Shown piece by piece: positions 1-9,078 of a DNA stretch of 64,000 nt. How positions within the stretch are numbered: the first letter of the stretch is position 1; each line of letters begins with the position of its first letter. A model generated the notes under the pieces. That model was not told where the DNA came from, ran no database searches, and was given only the letters and a program-made list of their open reading frames with translations. A program made the translations under genes and the position numbers. This DNA is from Chitinophagaceae bacterium (GTDB lineage Bacteria; Bacteroidota; Bacteroidia; Chitinophagales; Chitinophagaceae): the NCBI GenBank assembly GCA_016710935.1, contig JADJTY010000009.1:248001-312000 (forward strand), written 5' to 3'.

Positions 1-1
1 G

Positions 2-985
2 AAAACTGATCTGAGCAAATACAGCAATTATAATGCTATGCTTGCCGGGTTTGACTTTGTGATTTGTGCTGTACCGGGGTTTATGGGATACAAAACTTTG
101 GAAGCGATCATCAACGCTAAAAAAAATGTTGTGGACATTTCATTTTTTCCGGAGAATGCATTGATACTTGATGCGCTTGCAAAAGAAAATGATGTTACGG
201 CAATTGTGGATTGTGGTGTGGCGCCGGGTATGAGTAATTTAATACTGGGCTATTATAATGAGCGAATGAAGATCACCAACTTTGAATGTATGGTTGGCGG
301 ACTGCCTAAGAAAAGGGTTTATCCTTTCGAATACAAAGCACCCTTCTCGCCTATTGATGTGCTGGAAGAATATACAAGGCCTGCCCGTTATGTAGAGAAC
401 AGTTGCATAGTTACGAAGCCAGCATTAAGTGATGCAGAATTAATTGACTTTGAACACGTGGGCACACTGGAATCCTTTAATACAGATGGTTTGCGCTCTA
501 TTTTATTTACCATGGGGCATATTCCCAACATGAAAGAAAAAACCTTGCGTTATCCCGGCCATATTGCATTGATGCAGGGTTTGATAAAAGCAGGGTTTTT
601 AAATACCACCCCGGTAAACTTTAAGGGCCAGCAAATTTCGCCGATGGAATTTACCTCTTCCCTGTTATTTGACCAATGGAAACTGGGGGAAACAGAAGCC
701 GAATTTACATTGATGCAGATAAAAATAAGCGATGTAGCAAAAACAATCTGTTACGACCTGTATGATGAATATGATGCTGTAACACAAACTTCGTCTATGA
801 GCCGCACCACGGGTTATACCTGCACAGCAGCATTGAATATGCTGATTGAAAAGCTGTTTACAGAAAAGGGTGTCTTTCCTCCGGAATTGGTGGGCAGGGA
901 TGCAACCTGCTTTAATTTTATACTGAACTATTTAAGCGAAAGAAATATTCACTATCAAAAAACAGAAATTATGCTGAATACTTAA
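2..985 (+). CDS. Saccharopine dehydrogenase-like oxidoreductase, 3' part
   Basis: The frame is open to the left edge, so the N-terminal NAD(P)-binding part lies mostly outside. The visible 328 residues hold the end of the Rossmann domain (AVPGFMGYKTLEAII), the conserved VDCGVAPGMSN segment and the long C-terminal domain typical of the LYS9/saccharopine dehydrogenase family. In that family such enzymes act in lysine metabolism, by reductive condensation or oxidative cleavage of saccharopine; many bacterial members have unproven substrates. The ATG at 38 is internal to the domain and should not be taken as the start. The gene ends 80 bases before a separately promoted gene. Confidence 0.8.
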   Translation, partial: KTDLSKYSNYNAMLAGFDFVICAVPGFMGYKTLEAIINAKKNVVDISFFPENALILDALAKENDVTAIVDCGVAPGMSNLILGYYNERMKITNFECMVGGLPKKRVYPFEYKAPFSPIDVLEEYTRPARYVENSCIVTKPALSDAELIDFEHVGTLESFNTDGLRSILFTMGHIPNMKEKTLRYPGHIALMQGLIKAGFLNTTPVNFKGQQISPMEFTSSLLFDQWKLGETEAEFTLMQIKISDVAKTICYDLYDEYDAVTQTSSMSRTTGYTCTAALNMLIEKLFTEKGVFPPELVGRDATCFNFILNYLSERNIHYQKTEIMLNT

Positions 986-1039
986 CTAAATATTTACATT
1001 CTTTTATGTTGACAGGACTGTTGCACCAAAACAGTTCCT

Positions 1040-1047
1040 TACTTTTG
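1040..1047 (+). promoter_or_regulatory. Bacteroidota -7 promoter box upstream of the cyclotransferase
   Basis: TACTTTTG is an exact TAnnTTTG match. The expected transcription start lies about 6 bases downstream, giving a short leader to the ATG at 1066. A TTG at 1021-1023 could be the -33 element, but the 16-base spacing is short. The box argues against the upstream in-frame ATG at 1006 being the start. Confidence 0.4.
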
Positions 1048-1065
1048 TTGATATCTCTTTTTACT

Positions 1066-1872
1066 ATGAACAAATTTTTTGCCTTAGCTGCCTTACTGGT
1101 GCTTGCTGCCTGCAATGGAAATGATAAAGATGGACCGGATGTTATTGATAATAGTATTGTAAAATCAATTCCTGTTATAGCATACACCGTTAGGGCTGAA
1201 TACCCGCATGATACCAGCGCCTACACACAGGGCCTGGAGTTTCACAATGGAAAATTAATTGAAGGCACGGGCGATTTTAAAAACTCCTCTTTACGAATTA
1301 CAGATTATAAAACCGGTAAGGTTGAAAAGAAACACATGATGGGCACCGACAAAATTTTTGGCGAAGGCATCACCATCTTCAACAATAAAATTTATCAGCT
1401 AACCTGGGAAAGCCATATTGTGTATGTGTATGACGTAAATAATATTGATAAGCCTGTGAAAACGTTTAACTGGCCCTATGATGGATGGGGGATTACACAT
1501 AATGCCACAGACCTGATCATCAGTGATGGTACCGCGAAACTGTATTTTGTAAATCCTGATGATTTCCGTTTAAAAAGCACCATCGGTATTACTGAAAACG
1601 ATAGCCCGGTTTACCAGATAAATGAACTGGAGTATATAGATGGCTTTGTATTTGCCAATCTTTATCAAAAAGATATCATCGTTAAGATTGACCCTTCCAG
1701 CGGATTTGTGGTTGGAAAAATGGATTTGGCAGGAGTCATTCAAAAATTTGCACCTGCTTATCTACCGGAGGCAGGTGTTGAAGTATTGAATGGTATCGCC
1801 TACGATTCTGCTACAAAAAAATTCCTGGTTACCGGAAAGCGTTGGCCGAAGATGTTTGAGTTGAAATTTTAA
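1066..1872 (+). CDS. Glutaminyl-peptide cyclotransferase, lipoprotein
   Basis: This is a 268-residue member of the bacterial/plant-type glutaminyl cyclotransferase family (Glu_cyclase_2), which converts N-terminal glutamine to pyroglutamate with release of ammonia. The segments TQGLEFHNGKLIEGTG, FGEGITIFNNKIYQLTWE and WGITH..LIISDGTAKLYF follow the beta-propeller family pattern. The start was chosen because MNKFFALAALLVLAAC is a lipoprotein signal with lipobox LAAC, predicting an acylated periplasmic or outer-membrane protein. The longer in-frame start at 1006 would place 20 extra residues before the signal and is upstream of the likely promoter. Confidence 0.82.
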   Translation: MNKFFALAALLVLAACNGNDKDGPDVIDNSIVKSIPVIAYTVRAEYPHDTSAYTQGLEFHNGKLIEGTGDFKNSSLRITDYKTGKVEKKHMMGTDKIFGEGITIFNNKIYQLTWESHIVYVYDVNNIDKPVKTFNWPYDGWGITHNATDLIISDGTAKLYFVNPDDFRLKSTIGITENDSPVYQINELEYIDGFVFANLYQKDIIVKIDPSSGFVVGKMDLAGVIQKFAPAYLPEAGVEVLNGIAYDSATKKFLVTGKRWPKMFELKF

Positions 1873-1925
1873 CCTCACCCTGAGCTATCGCTCGTTCCTT
1901 TGCAAGGAACTCCTGATGGAGAGGG
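1873..1925. repeat. Dispersed CCTCACCC...GAGAGGG repeat with two small hairpins
   Basis: Directly after the stop codon comes CCTCACCC, then two back-to-back hairpins (GAGC-TATC-GCTC at 1882-1893 and GTTCCTT-TGC-AAGGAAC at 1894-1910), then GGAGAGGG. Related pieces occur at 3581-3613 and inside cinA. It sits between convergent genes. Confidence 0.55.
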
Positions 1926-1982
1926 CATTGCACACTGAAGGTTTAAATAATGTTTATTTTCGGGCAACAATAATTGATTGTT

Positions 1983-2870
1983 CTATTTACTGATCACATA
2001 AATAACCGAACTGCATTTCCTGGTATTGCCCCATGCGGGTAAGTTTGACATAAAGCCGTTAATCACAGCTTTTACAATATTTCCCTTACCATTTTTATAT
2101 TGCTCACTCAGCATACTCACATAAAAACTATCAAACCACATCGGTTTAACGGTCGTAATTTTTAAACCATGTTGCTCCAGTAATGTTTCCATACTTTGCG
2201 GAGAAAAATGGTACAGGTGGCGGGGCACATCATAAGCTGCCCAATGTGCTGCATAAATAGCTGCGTCTTTTGAAGTATAGTTTGGCACTGCTATAAAAGC
2301 TTTTCCACCAGGTGACAGTAATTTTTCAATTTGTTTTATATAGGCATGCAGTTCATGTACATGCTCCAGCACATGCCACATGGTAATGGCATTAAAAGAT
2401 GCAGGTGCCAGTTCTAATAATCTTCCCGGTTCCTGCGGCTGAATATGATACAACTCCGCAGCTTTTGCACGTGCAACCGTGTCGGGCTCTAATCCTGTAA
2501 TGTTCCATCCGGCTTCTTGCATGGTATTTAAAAAAGCACCGGTGCCGCAACCAATATCCAGTATCGTTCCTTTTGTAATTCCTGTTTCATTGATCACCAA
2601 TTTTCTTTTAGCACCCAGGGTTCTTTTGCGTACCATATGATACAGGCTGTTGATAATTCCTTTTTTTGTATCGCTGTGCGAAATATAATTTTCAGACGCA
2701 TAGTAAGCACCAATGGCCTCCTGCCCCGGCACATCCTGTGTAAACCTTGCTGTGCAGGCATTACAATGCCAGATAGAAAATATATTTTGAGAAACTGTAT
2801 GATCTTTTGCTGAGTGTTGCTGCTCTATATTTTTGCTGTTGCAAATGGGGCAACTGGTATAATGGATCAT
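1983..2870 (-). CDS. Class I SAM-dependent methyltransferase with N-terminal zinc ribbon
   Basis: The 295-residue protein starts with two Cys pairs (CPIC at 8-11 and CNAC further on), a rubredoxin-like knuckle. A methyltransferase fold follows, with SAM motif I ILDIGCGTGAFL and the post-motif WHVLEHVHEL. This architecture (Methyltransf_23 type) is common in bacterial polysaccharide and envelope loci; the substrate cannot be read from sequence. Its ATG overlaps the stop of the upstream HU-CCDC81 gene as ATGA, so the two are probably translationally coupled. Confidence 0.8.
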   Translation of the reverse strand: MIHYTSCPICNSKNIEQQHSAKDHTVSQNIFSIWHCNACTARFTQDVPGQEAIGAYYASENYISHSDTKKGIINSLYHMVRKRTLGAKRKLVINETGITKGTILDIGCGTGAFLNTMQEAGWNITGLEPDTVARAKAAELYHIQPQEPGRLLELAPASFNAITMWHVLEHVHELHAYIKQIEKLLSPGGKAFIAVPNYTSKDAAIYAAHWAAYDVPRHLYHFSPQSMETLLEQHGLKITTVKPMWFDSFYVSMLSEQYKNGKGNIVKAVINGFMSNLPAWGNTRKCSSVIYVISK

Positions 2871-3475
2871 GAATGAATGTAATTTATAGCATTGCCAAAT
2901 GCAGTTGTACCATTATATGCTGTAAAATAAAAAACGATCGCTGCAATACCAACCAGTGCTAACACAATGGCCCAAATCCACCAACGATCTTTGATTGCTG
3001 ATCTGGGTGCAAGCAATTCCGTCATTACCGTATTGGTGGTTTCTTTATCGCCCACTAATATCTGGTGCTCAGCGTCGGGATGAATTACTCTTTCAGCAAA
3101 AACCGGTTGTGTAAATACAGGAGGCAGCTCTTCGGGTTTAAAATTTATTTTACCGGAAGCATCTACAAAAAAACTGCCCACACTTTCTAATTGCACATCC
3201 GGCTGTTTCGTCATTTCATTTCGCAGGTTATCGCAAAAATGATCCAGTGCTTCTGATACTTCATAAATACTGCCGCCCGATGTTGCAGCCAGGTAGTTTA
3301 ATAAACCCGTGGCATCAGTTTCTGTTTCGCTGAACCCGATAAAAGATTTTGGTGAAGCTATTGTTTTATTTGTAAAATCAGCCTGGGCTCCTGAATACAG
3401 AACTGACAAGGTACCTAAGCCCGGTAAGGGGCATGTTTTATGCTGAAAAAGGTAAGAAGCGATTTGATGTTGCAT
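2867..3475 (-). CDS. HU-CCDC81 domain membrane protein
   Basis: This 202-residue protein begins MQHQIASYLFQHKTCPLPGLG and fits the Bacteroidota HU-CCDC81 family, an HU/IHF-like fold often joined through one membrane helix to a periplasmic SPOR domain. A single transmembrane helix (WWIWAIVLALVGIAAIVFYF) lies close to the C-terminus and only about ten residues follow, so no SPOR domain is present. A start at 3517 would add 14 residues that do not fit the family. It follows the TPR and beta-barrel genes on the same strand, suggesting an envelope-related role, and overlaps the methyltransferase by four bases. Confidence 0.62.
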   Translation of the reverse strand: MQHQIASYLFQHKTCPLPGLGTLSVLYSGAQADFTNKTIASPKSFIGFSETETDATGLLNYLAATSGGSIYEVSEALDHFCDNLRNEMTKQPDVQLESVGSFFVDASGKINFKPEELPPVFTQPVFAERVIHPDAEHQILVGDKETTNTVMTELLAPRSAIKDRWWIWAIVLALVGIAAIVFYFTAYNGTTAFGNAINYIHS

Positions 3476-3499
3476 TGGGGCAAAGATAGAGAAAAAAGA

Positions 3500-3613
3500 C
3501 CCCTCTATCTCCCCCAATGGTGAGGAAATCTCGAAGATTAAAGCAAAGATGACTTTATATCTTGATATCCCCCAATCAAGTTCCCTCTCCTTTGGAGAGG
3601 GGTTGGGGTGAGG
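3500..3613. repeat. Palindromic CCCTCTCC-TTT-GGAGAGGG repeat region
   Basis: The gap upstream of the HU-CCDC81 gene contains two degenerate copies of one motif: CCCCTCTATCTCCCCCAA..GGTGAGG near 3500-3524 and TTCCCTCTCCTTTGGAGAGG followed by GGTTGGGGTGAGG at 3581-3613. The second copy folds into a perfect 8-base stem with a TTT loop. The same motif, inverted, sits inside cinA. Confidence 0.6.
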
Positions 3614-3621
3614 CCTGGCTT

Positions 3622-5328
3622 CTAAAAATTCACCCTTACCCCTCCCATCAGATTCAAACCATACACTTCATAATTATGCCAGCGCTGGTATTTGTTATTT
3701 AAGATATTGTTTACATCCATCCAGGCACTAAAGGTTTTATTGATCTTGAATTCAATACCGGCACTCAGATCTGAGCCGGGCTTAAATGCCTTAGCCACAT
3801 TTCCCTTATCAAGATAAAAGCTGCCGCTGAAGGCATAAAAATCTGCTTTCAGCAATACCTGTTTAAATGCCCACCAGCGTAACGAACTGGTAAACTCCAG
3901 CGGAAGGGTATTCCATGCTTTTGCATTGCTCTTCATGCCAACATATCCATTGTAGGTAATGCCGGCGTTGACAGTAAATTTTTCTTTACTTACAAAACTT
4001 ACATCACCGTGTACTCTAAAATTATTGATCCTGGTCTCATTGCTGATCACAAACGCTTTTCCATCAGTAGCCGTATCGTTAATCAATAAAGGAAGATTGT
4101 TGTAGGTAATATAGCCTGCCTTGGCATTAAAATTAAAATGCTTGCCCAGTGTACCTTTTATACCACCATAATATTCAATCTCTTTGGTGTTCAGTTGCGC
4201 TGTAAATGTTTTTAAATATGGATTTACTTCCGACAGGTTACGGTATGTATTCTTTGTTAAACGTCCAACCCATCCTGCCTGAAAAGCAAACTTATTTTCT
4301 GCAATAAATGCCTCGGCATACACATTGGGCAACCAGATAAATTTACCGTTATCCCAGGTGGGCGTTATACCTGCATTGATACTTGCACGTGGGGTAGAAA
4401 AAACAAGGGAAGGTGAAACCTGGAAGACATTGTTATTGAATTTGATATTGATGGGTGTTACATCTTTTGTTGTGTAAGATGTCATATCTGCTTTTGCTTC
4501 CAGCTTAAATGCAAAAATTTCACCAAACTTTTTTTCCACCGGTGCGGTCAATATAAAGGAGGTTTCGGTTAGTTTATTCACATTGGTAAAACTGCTTACC
4601 TGTAAACTGGGGTTATAATTGATCCCAAATTCTCCTGTCTTGGTATTGCGGATGCCGATGTTTCCTGAAAAATCCTGGAACTGCTGACGTACATCTTTTT
4701 TGCTGTACTTATATAGCGCGGTATCAAAGCCATACAGAAAATTTTCATGCATCTTTATATGCACGCCTGCATATACTTCATTGGCTGGTAAGAATAAACT
4801 ACCTGCTGCTTTCAGGTTCAGTCTTGAATAATCCTGGTAAAGCAATTTTCCTTTGGAAGAAATATAGTCAGCATACACATTGGCTAAAAACTTTTTACCA
4901 TCACCAAAACTAAAGCCTGCACTTACATAAGGTGTGGCCAGGTTGCCATAACCGGCTTTAACATAATTTCTTAAACCCAGGTACAGATTGGTATCCTGCT
5001 GCAAAGCCAGTGCTGATAAAGGTATAGGCTGGTAAGCATAAAACAGATTTTGCGCCGGAATGCTATAGGTTAAGTTGGGTGCCGTAGTATCAGCATTTAA
5101 ATGTGTTGCCGAAAAATTTATTTTAACGGCATTGCGCAACACCGGTTTGTAAGCTGAGTTGATATCAACCGTAGAAGTTTTTTTAAGCGTGTCTTTTTGA
5201 GCCGAAGTCGCAATGGGCAATAAGCAATTGGCAATGAGCAAAAAGCCAACAGCAATATTGCTTTTCCTGTTTTTGAATATTGAGAATTGAATATTGATCA
5301 TTGAATATTTTTTATTTTGTTTTTGCAT
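3622..5328 (-). CDS. Outer-membrane beta-barrel protein, TonB-receptor-like without plug
   Basis: About 568 residues. A signal peptide ending LLPIATSAQ is followed by a long series of alternating amphipathic strands and a terminal barrel strand YGLNLMGGVRVNF ending in phenylalanine, as expected for Bam-inserted outer-membrane proteins. No plug or carboxypeptidase-like domain is visible, so it resembles the barrel half of TonB-dependent receptors. The ATG at 5328 gives a plausible signal sequence; ATG 5301 is also possible, and 5409 would overlap the upstream TPR gene. Part of the signal peptide is encoded by a word repeat. It is the second gene of a leftward operon; the ligand is unknown. Confidence 0.68.
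   Translation of the reverse strand: MQKQNKKYSMINIQFSIFKNRKSNIAVGFLLIANCLLPIATSAQKDTLKKTSTVDINSAYKPVLRNAVKINFSATHLNADTTAPNLTYSIPAQNLFYAYQPIPLSALALQQDTNLYLGLRNYVKAGYGNLATPYVSAGFSFGDGKKFLANVYADYISSKGKLLYQDYSRLNLKAAGSLFLPANEVYAGVHIKMHENFLYGFDTALYKYSKKDVRQQFQDFSGNIGIRNTKTGEFGINYNPSLQVSSFTNVNKLTETSFILTAPVEKKFGEIFAFKLEAKADMTSYTTKDVTPINIKFNNNVFQVSPSLVFSTPRASINAGITPTWDNGKFIWLPNVYAEAFIAENKFAFQAGWVGRLTKNTYRNLSEVNPYLKTFTAQLNTKEIEYYGGIKGTLGKHFNFNAKAGYITYNNLPLLINDTATDGKAFVISNETRINNFRVHGDVSFVSKEKFTVNAGITYNGYVGMKSNAKAWNTLPLEFTSSLRWWAFKQVLLKADFYAFSGSFYLDKGNVAKAFKPGSDLSAGIEFKINKTFSAWMDVNNILNNKYQRWHNYEVYGLNLMGGVRVNF
5211..5309. repeat. CAATTGGCAATGAGCAA / GAATATTGA word repeats inside a signal sequence
   Basis: Degenerate repeats of the words CAAT(T)GGCAATRAGCAA (5211-5243) and GAATATTGAGAATTGAATATTGA (about 5275-5309) overlap the N-terminal codons of the beta-barrel gene. 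They resemble purely intergenic repeats elsewhere in the window but are read here as LLIANCLLPIATSAQ. Confidence 0.5.
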
Positions 5329-5401
5329 GGTCGTTTTATTTTTCGTTCCGAACGTATATACCAGAAGGCGAAATCCTAAAGAACACGCCACAGGCATGTT
5401 C

Positions 5402-8400
5402 CTACTCACCTCCCACTTTACTTACTGATTTCTCTTCCGCTATTGCTTTATCTAATTTTTGTTGTGCTTCGCTTTTCAATTCAGGTATCACCGAATTTTT
5501 TGCCACACTTTCATAGGTAGCTTTTGCATTGAAATAATCTTTCTGCTGCATAAAAATATCGCCCAGCAAAATATAACTTTTGGTTACCCAGTTATCGTAA
5601 CTGCCGGTTTCTTTGATTACTGCCAGTGCCGATCTTTCGGCTGCTGTAAGGTTATTCATGGTAAACTGGCAATGGGCAATTTCATAACGTGCCTCGGCGC
5701 CCCAGGCTGCTTTATTAATGGCTGCAGCTGATTTAAATGAAGTGATTGCTGCGCCACAATCATTGTTAACCTGCTGCGATTTCCCCAGCACCAGGAAAGC
5801 AATGGATCTATCATCGGTACTGATCCCCTTTTTTGCCAGGAGAGTTTTTGCTGCATCATTTGCCTGCGCATAATCTTTTAACTGGTAGTAGGAACGTACC
5901 AATCCACGTAGTGCTTCCAGCAGGTTATCCTGGTTAACAGCACCGCTGGTCAAGGATTCGAAGTATTTTTTTGCTTTGCTGTAATCCTTCAATTCAAAAT
6001 AACTGATACGGGCAGCTTCCAGCGTAGCTTTTTCAAAGAAACGGTTAATGCCTTTGCTGTTTACATAATCGTAACCAACCAGTGCATTCTGAAAATCCTT
6101 AGCGGCATTATAACATTCGCTGCTGAAATAATTGGCTTCTAAAATATAGGCTCCTTCAGGAAACCGGGATATGTAGTTTTTAAAACCTGCAATGGCTGCA
6201 TTGCAATCGTTGGCATTGTATTTTAATGCGGCCGAAGTGTAGGTAAGCGAATCAGCTTCAGTAACTGAAACATTTTTACCGCTGCGGCGCATCATTTCTA
6301 TGTATTCATTGGGCCTTCCAGTCTCTACATAAATATTTTTCATGATATCGGTTGCCTGGTCTGCTTCGGAGGATTGCGGATATTTTGCAACCAAGGCCTG
6401 GTAATTTACCAATGCATCATCATACTTATCGGTGTTATAATAAACTAATCCCAATTTTAAATAGGCCCTTGGTTTCAATCCGCCCGCTTCAGTATCGTTC
6501 AATACATTGGTAAGATATGGGACCGCCGACATGAATTTTTCATCGGCAATATAAGTTTGTGCGATCTCCATATTTACATCAGGCACCAGGTTACTTTTTG
6601 GATATTGTCTCAACACGTTGTTCAATGTGCTGATCTTATTGGCAGAACTTTTCACCCCGGCAATCATGGCTTTTTGAAACATGGCATAATCACTTTGAGG
6701 CAGCGCATTGTTGATCACATTATCATACATGGTATTGGCCTTTGCAAAATCAGAAGCCATAAAATAACAATCGGCACTGCGTACATAAGCATCCTGCTCC
6801 ATGGCAGGCGATGTTACCGCAACTGTTTTTGTGATCTGTTCAAAATAACCAAGCGCTTTGTTGTAATTTTCTTTTTGTAACCAACTATAACCCAGGTCAT
6901 AATTGGCAGTATTTCTGTTGGCTTCGCCCTGCGCAGGTACATTGGCCAGCAAGTAAAAGCTCAAATATTTAATAGCATTGTCATATTCTTTGTTACGGTA
7001 AGCAATTTCTCCTTTCCAGAAATTGGCATAAGGTGTTACGGATGAACCCGGCAGGGCCAACACTTTTGTAAGCAGATCATCAGCCCTTTTTAACTGCTGA
7101 TCGTTGATCAGTTCCACCGCACGGCCATACAATATGCGTGGATACACTTTTTGCATGGAAGCTGTCGGTTTTTCAAAGGATTCATACAATTGAAGGGCAT
7201 CTGCAAAATTGTTTGTATTAGCCATCAGGCTTACCAGGATCTCCTTCGCTTCAGTATCATATTCACTATTGGGATAATCATTCAGGTATTTCTTCATTTC
7301 ACTTAATGCAATATCCTGGTAACCCAGTTCGTAAGAAAGTTTTGCATAATTAAACCGGGAGATCTGCTGTTGTAATTTGTTGGAACTGTTGTAAGCACTG
7401 TATTGAAAAGCTGTACGGGCATTGGCTTTCTGGTTGGTACGCAGGTAACAATCGCCCAGCAGGTACATGCTGTTTTGTCCCATGGAGTCTTTTTCAGTGC
7501 TCAGTTGTTTAAACCCTTCAATGGCCTTATCCAGTTTATTGGCATCATAATAACAGTAGCTCAGTTCATACATAATTTCTTTACTCACTTTATCGCTGCT
7601 GTTTACATAAGATTCTAAAAGCGGTAATGCTTTGGCATAATTTTTCTTTTCAAAATACAATTGGCCGATCAGCAGGTTCATTTCTTTTTGATAAAATAAA
7701 GTGCCTGCCCTGCCCAATACACTTTCGCCATAACGCAATGCTTCATCCTTTTTTCCCTGGAAATAATAGATCTCGGCTATATAATAGGGTACTACGCCTT
7801 TGTATGCTTCCTGCGTTTCTACCATTTTAAAAGCTTTAACCGCTTCAGTATAATTGCGCTCGTTGTAGTTGATGAAACCGTAATAATAATTTGCCGGGAT
7901 AAAATATTTATTTTCCGGCATCTGGTGTATCTCATCAAACAATGGTTTGGCTTCGGAAAATTGTTTGAGGTTAAAATAAGCATAGGCTTTTTCAAATTTT
8001 ACATCGGCAATTTCATCATTACTCAAATTCTCAAGTCCTGCCCTTTCGTAATAAGTAATGGCATTATTGAAATCTTCTTTAAGAAAATAATACTTTGCCA
8101 GGTGATAGCTTAGCAGCTGCCGGCGGGGCTCATTGCTTACCACACTAATATAATGGCGGGCTTCCCGCTCAGCGATCGGTTGTTGCAATTTTAACTCACA
8201 AACGATGTAATAATAATTAACATCATCGTTCAGGTAAGTATGATCGCTGGCTGTATTATCCGGATTTGCAGCCTTCAGCTCAGCAAATAAAGGATATGCC
8301 AGTGCAAATTGCTCTCTTACAAAAAGCTCTTTGGCGTCTTTATATTTTTTTTCGGGATCGGTAACGGCATGTGTGGGTTGTGCAAAAGCTGGGAAGGATA

Positions 8401-8443
8401 TCAATGCTGCAAAAAGCAACAGGGCAATTTTTTGTTTTATCAT
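5402..8443 (-). CDS. Large tetratricopeptide-repeat protein, exported
   Basis: About 1,013 residues. The signal peptide MIKQKIALLLFAALISFPAFAQ is followed almost entirely by TPR-type helix pairs (for example AYPLFAELKAANPDN, YPQSSEADQATDIMKNIYVE, AITSFKSAAAINKAAWGAEA). Proteins of this size and repeat type in Bacteroidota are periplasmic or outer-membrane scaffold proteins; no catalytic domain is seen. ATG 8443 is preferred over 8461 because it starts directly at the signal peptide and lies downstream of a good promoter. The stop is 73 bases from the preferred start of the beta-barrel gene, suggesting one transcript and a possible shared complex. Confidence 0.78.
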   Translation of the reverse strand: MIKQKIALLLFAALISFPAFAQPTHAVTDPEKKYKDAKELFVREQFALAYPLFAELKAANPDNTASDHTYLNDDVNYYYIVCELKLQQPIAEREARHYISVVSNEPRRQLLSYHLAKYYFLKEDFNNAITYYERAGLENLSNDEIADVKFEKAYAYFNLKQFSEAKPLFDEIHQMPENKYFIPANYYYGFINYNERNYTEAVKAFKMVETQEAYKGVVPYYIAEIYYFQGKKDEALRYGESVLGRAGTLFYQKEMNLLIGQLYFEKKNYAKALPLLESYVNSSDKVSKEIMYELSYCYYDANKLDKAIEGFKQLSTEKDSMGQNSMYLLGDCYLRTNQKANARTAFQYSAYNSSNKLQQQISRFNYAKLSYELGYQDIALSEMKKYLNDYPNSEYDTEAKEILVSLMANTNNFADALQLYESFEKPTASMQKVYPRILYGRAVELINDQQLKRADDLLTKVLALPGSSVTPYANFWKGEIAYRNKEYDNAIKYLSFYLLANVPAQGEANRNTANYDLGYSWLQKENYNKALGYFEQITKTVAVTSPAMEQDAYVRSADCYFMASDFAKANTMYDNVINNALPQSDYAMFQKAMIAGVKSSANKISTLNNVLRQYPKSNLVPDVNMEIAQTYIADEKFMSAVPYLTNVLNDTEAGGLKPRAYLKLGLVYYNTDKYDDALVNYQALVAKYPQSSEADQATDIMKNIYVETGRPNEYIEMMRRSGKNVSVTEADSLTYTSAALKYNANDCNAAIAGFKNYISRFPEGAYILEANYFSSECYNAAKDFQNALVGYDYVNSKGINRFFEKATLEAARISYFELKDYSKAKKYFESLTSGAVNQDNLLEALRGLVRSYYQLKDYAQANDAAKTLLAKKGISTDDRSIAFLVLGKSQQVNNDCGAAITSFKSAAAINKAAWGAEARYEIAHCQFTMNNLTAAERSALAVIKETGSYDNWVTKSYILLGDIFMQQKDYFNAKATYESVAKNSVIPELKSEAQQKLDKAIAEEKSVSKVGGE

Positions 8444-8473
8444 GGTGGTAGATTCGTGCATTTATACTGGTTG

Positions 8474-8505
8474 CAAAATTACTTGATTACCTATGCAGTT
8501 ACAAA
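8474..8505 (-). promoter_or_regulatory. Bacteroidota promoter of the TPR/barrel operon
   Basis: On the minus strand TTTG (8502-8505), a 20-base spacer and TAATTTTG (8474-8481) match the -33/-7 consensus TTTG-N19-20-TAnnTTTG. It lies about 30 bases upstream of the chosen TPR start codon. Confidence 0.65.
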
Positions 8506-8650
8506 CATCATTCCAAATGATTGTTAATAAGTGGATAATTGATGTAAACAAAACGAATGTATTTTTACATTGCTGTTAATAAAATGATAAATAAACTTTG
8601 ATGCATATTTTTATTGACAGTTAATTAAAAAATCTAACCTCCTTAAAAAA

Positions 8651-9058
8651 ATGAAAAAATTATTATCAACCAAATATTCGGCAGGTGCCTTTAGTGCGGC
8701 CATGCTCATCTTACGTCTTGGTGTAGGTATGCTGATGATGATGCATGGATACAACAAACTGATACAATTTGGTGAATTACAGCATAAGTTTATGAACTTT
8801 ATGGGCATGGGCAGCACCATGTCGCTGGCATTGGTTGTTTTTGCTGAATTTTTTTGTTCCTTGTTTTTAATACTGGGTTTATTTACAAGGCTTGCTGCCA
8901 TTCCGTTGATCATTGCAACCTGTGTTATGGTCTTTAAATCACATAATGGTGATGTATTTGGCGATGGCGAGACTGCGGCTTTGTATCTCACTGCGTACCT
9001 GGTGTTGTTATTTGTTGGTCCGGGCAGGGTAAGTGTGGATAGTATGATTGGGAAATAA
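8651..9058 (+). CDS. DoxX family membrane protein
   Basis: The 135-residue protein has four hydrophobic helices and the DoxX pattern LRLGVGMLMMMHGYNKL at the first helix, FAEFFCSLFLILGLFTRLAAIPL in the middle and a GDGETAALYLTAYLVLLFVGPG ending. DoxX proteins are small inner-membrane proteins linked to thiol and oxidative-stress systems in some bacteria; the reaction is not established for this type. It may begin a short run with the two following genes (20-base gap). Confidence 0.85.
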   Translation: MKKLLSTKYSAGAFSAAMLILRLGVGMLMMMHGYNKLIQFGELQHKFMNFMGMGSTMSLALVVFAEFFCSLFLILGLFTRLAAIPLIIATCVMVFKSHNGDVFGDGETAALYLTAYLVLLFVGPGRVSVDSMIGK

Positions 9059-9078
9059 TTCCTTCTAAAACGCTGGAT

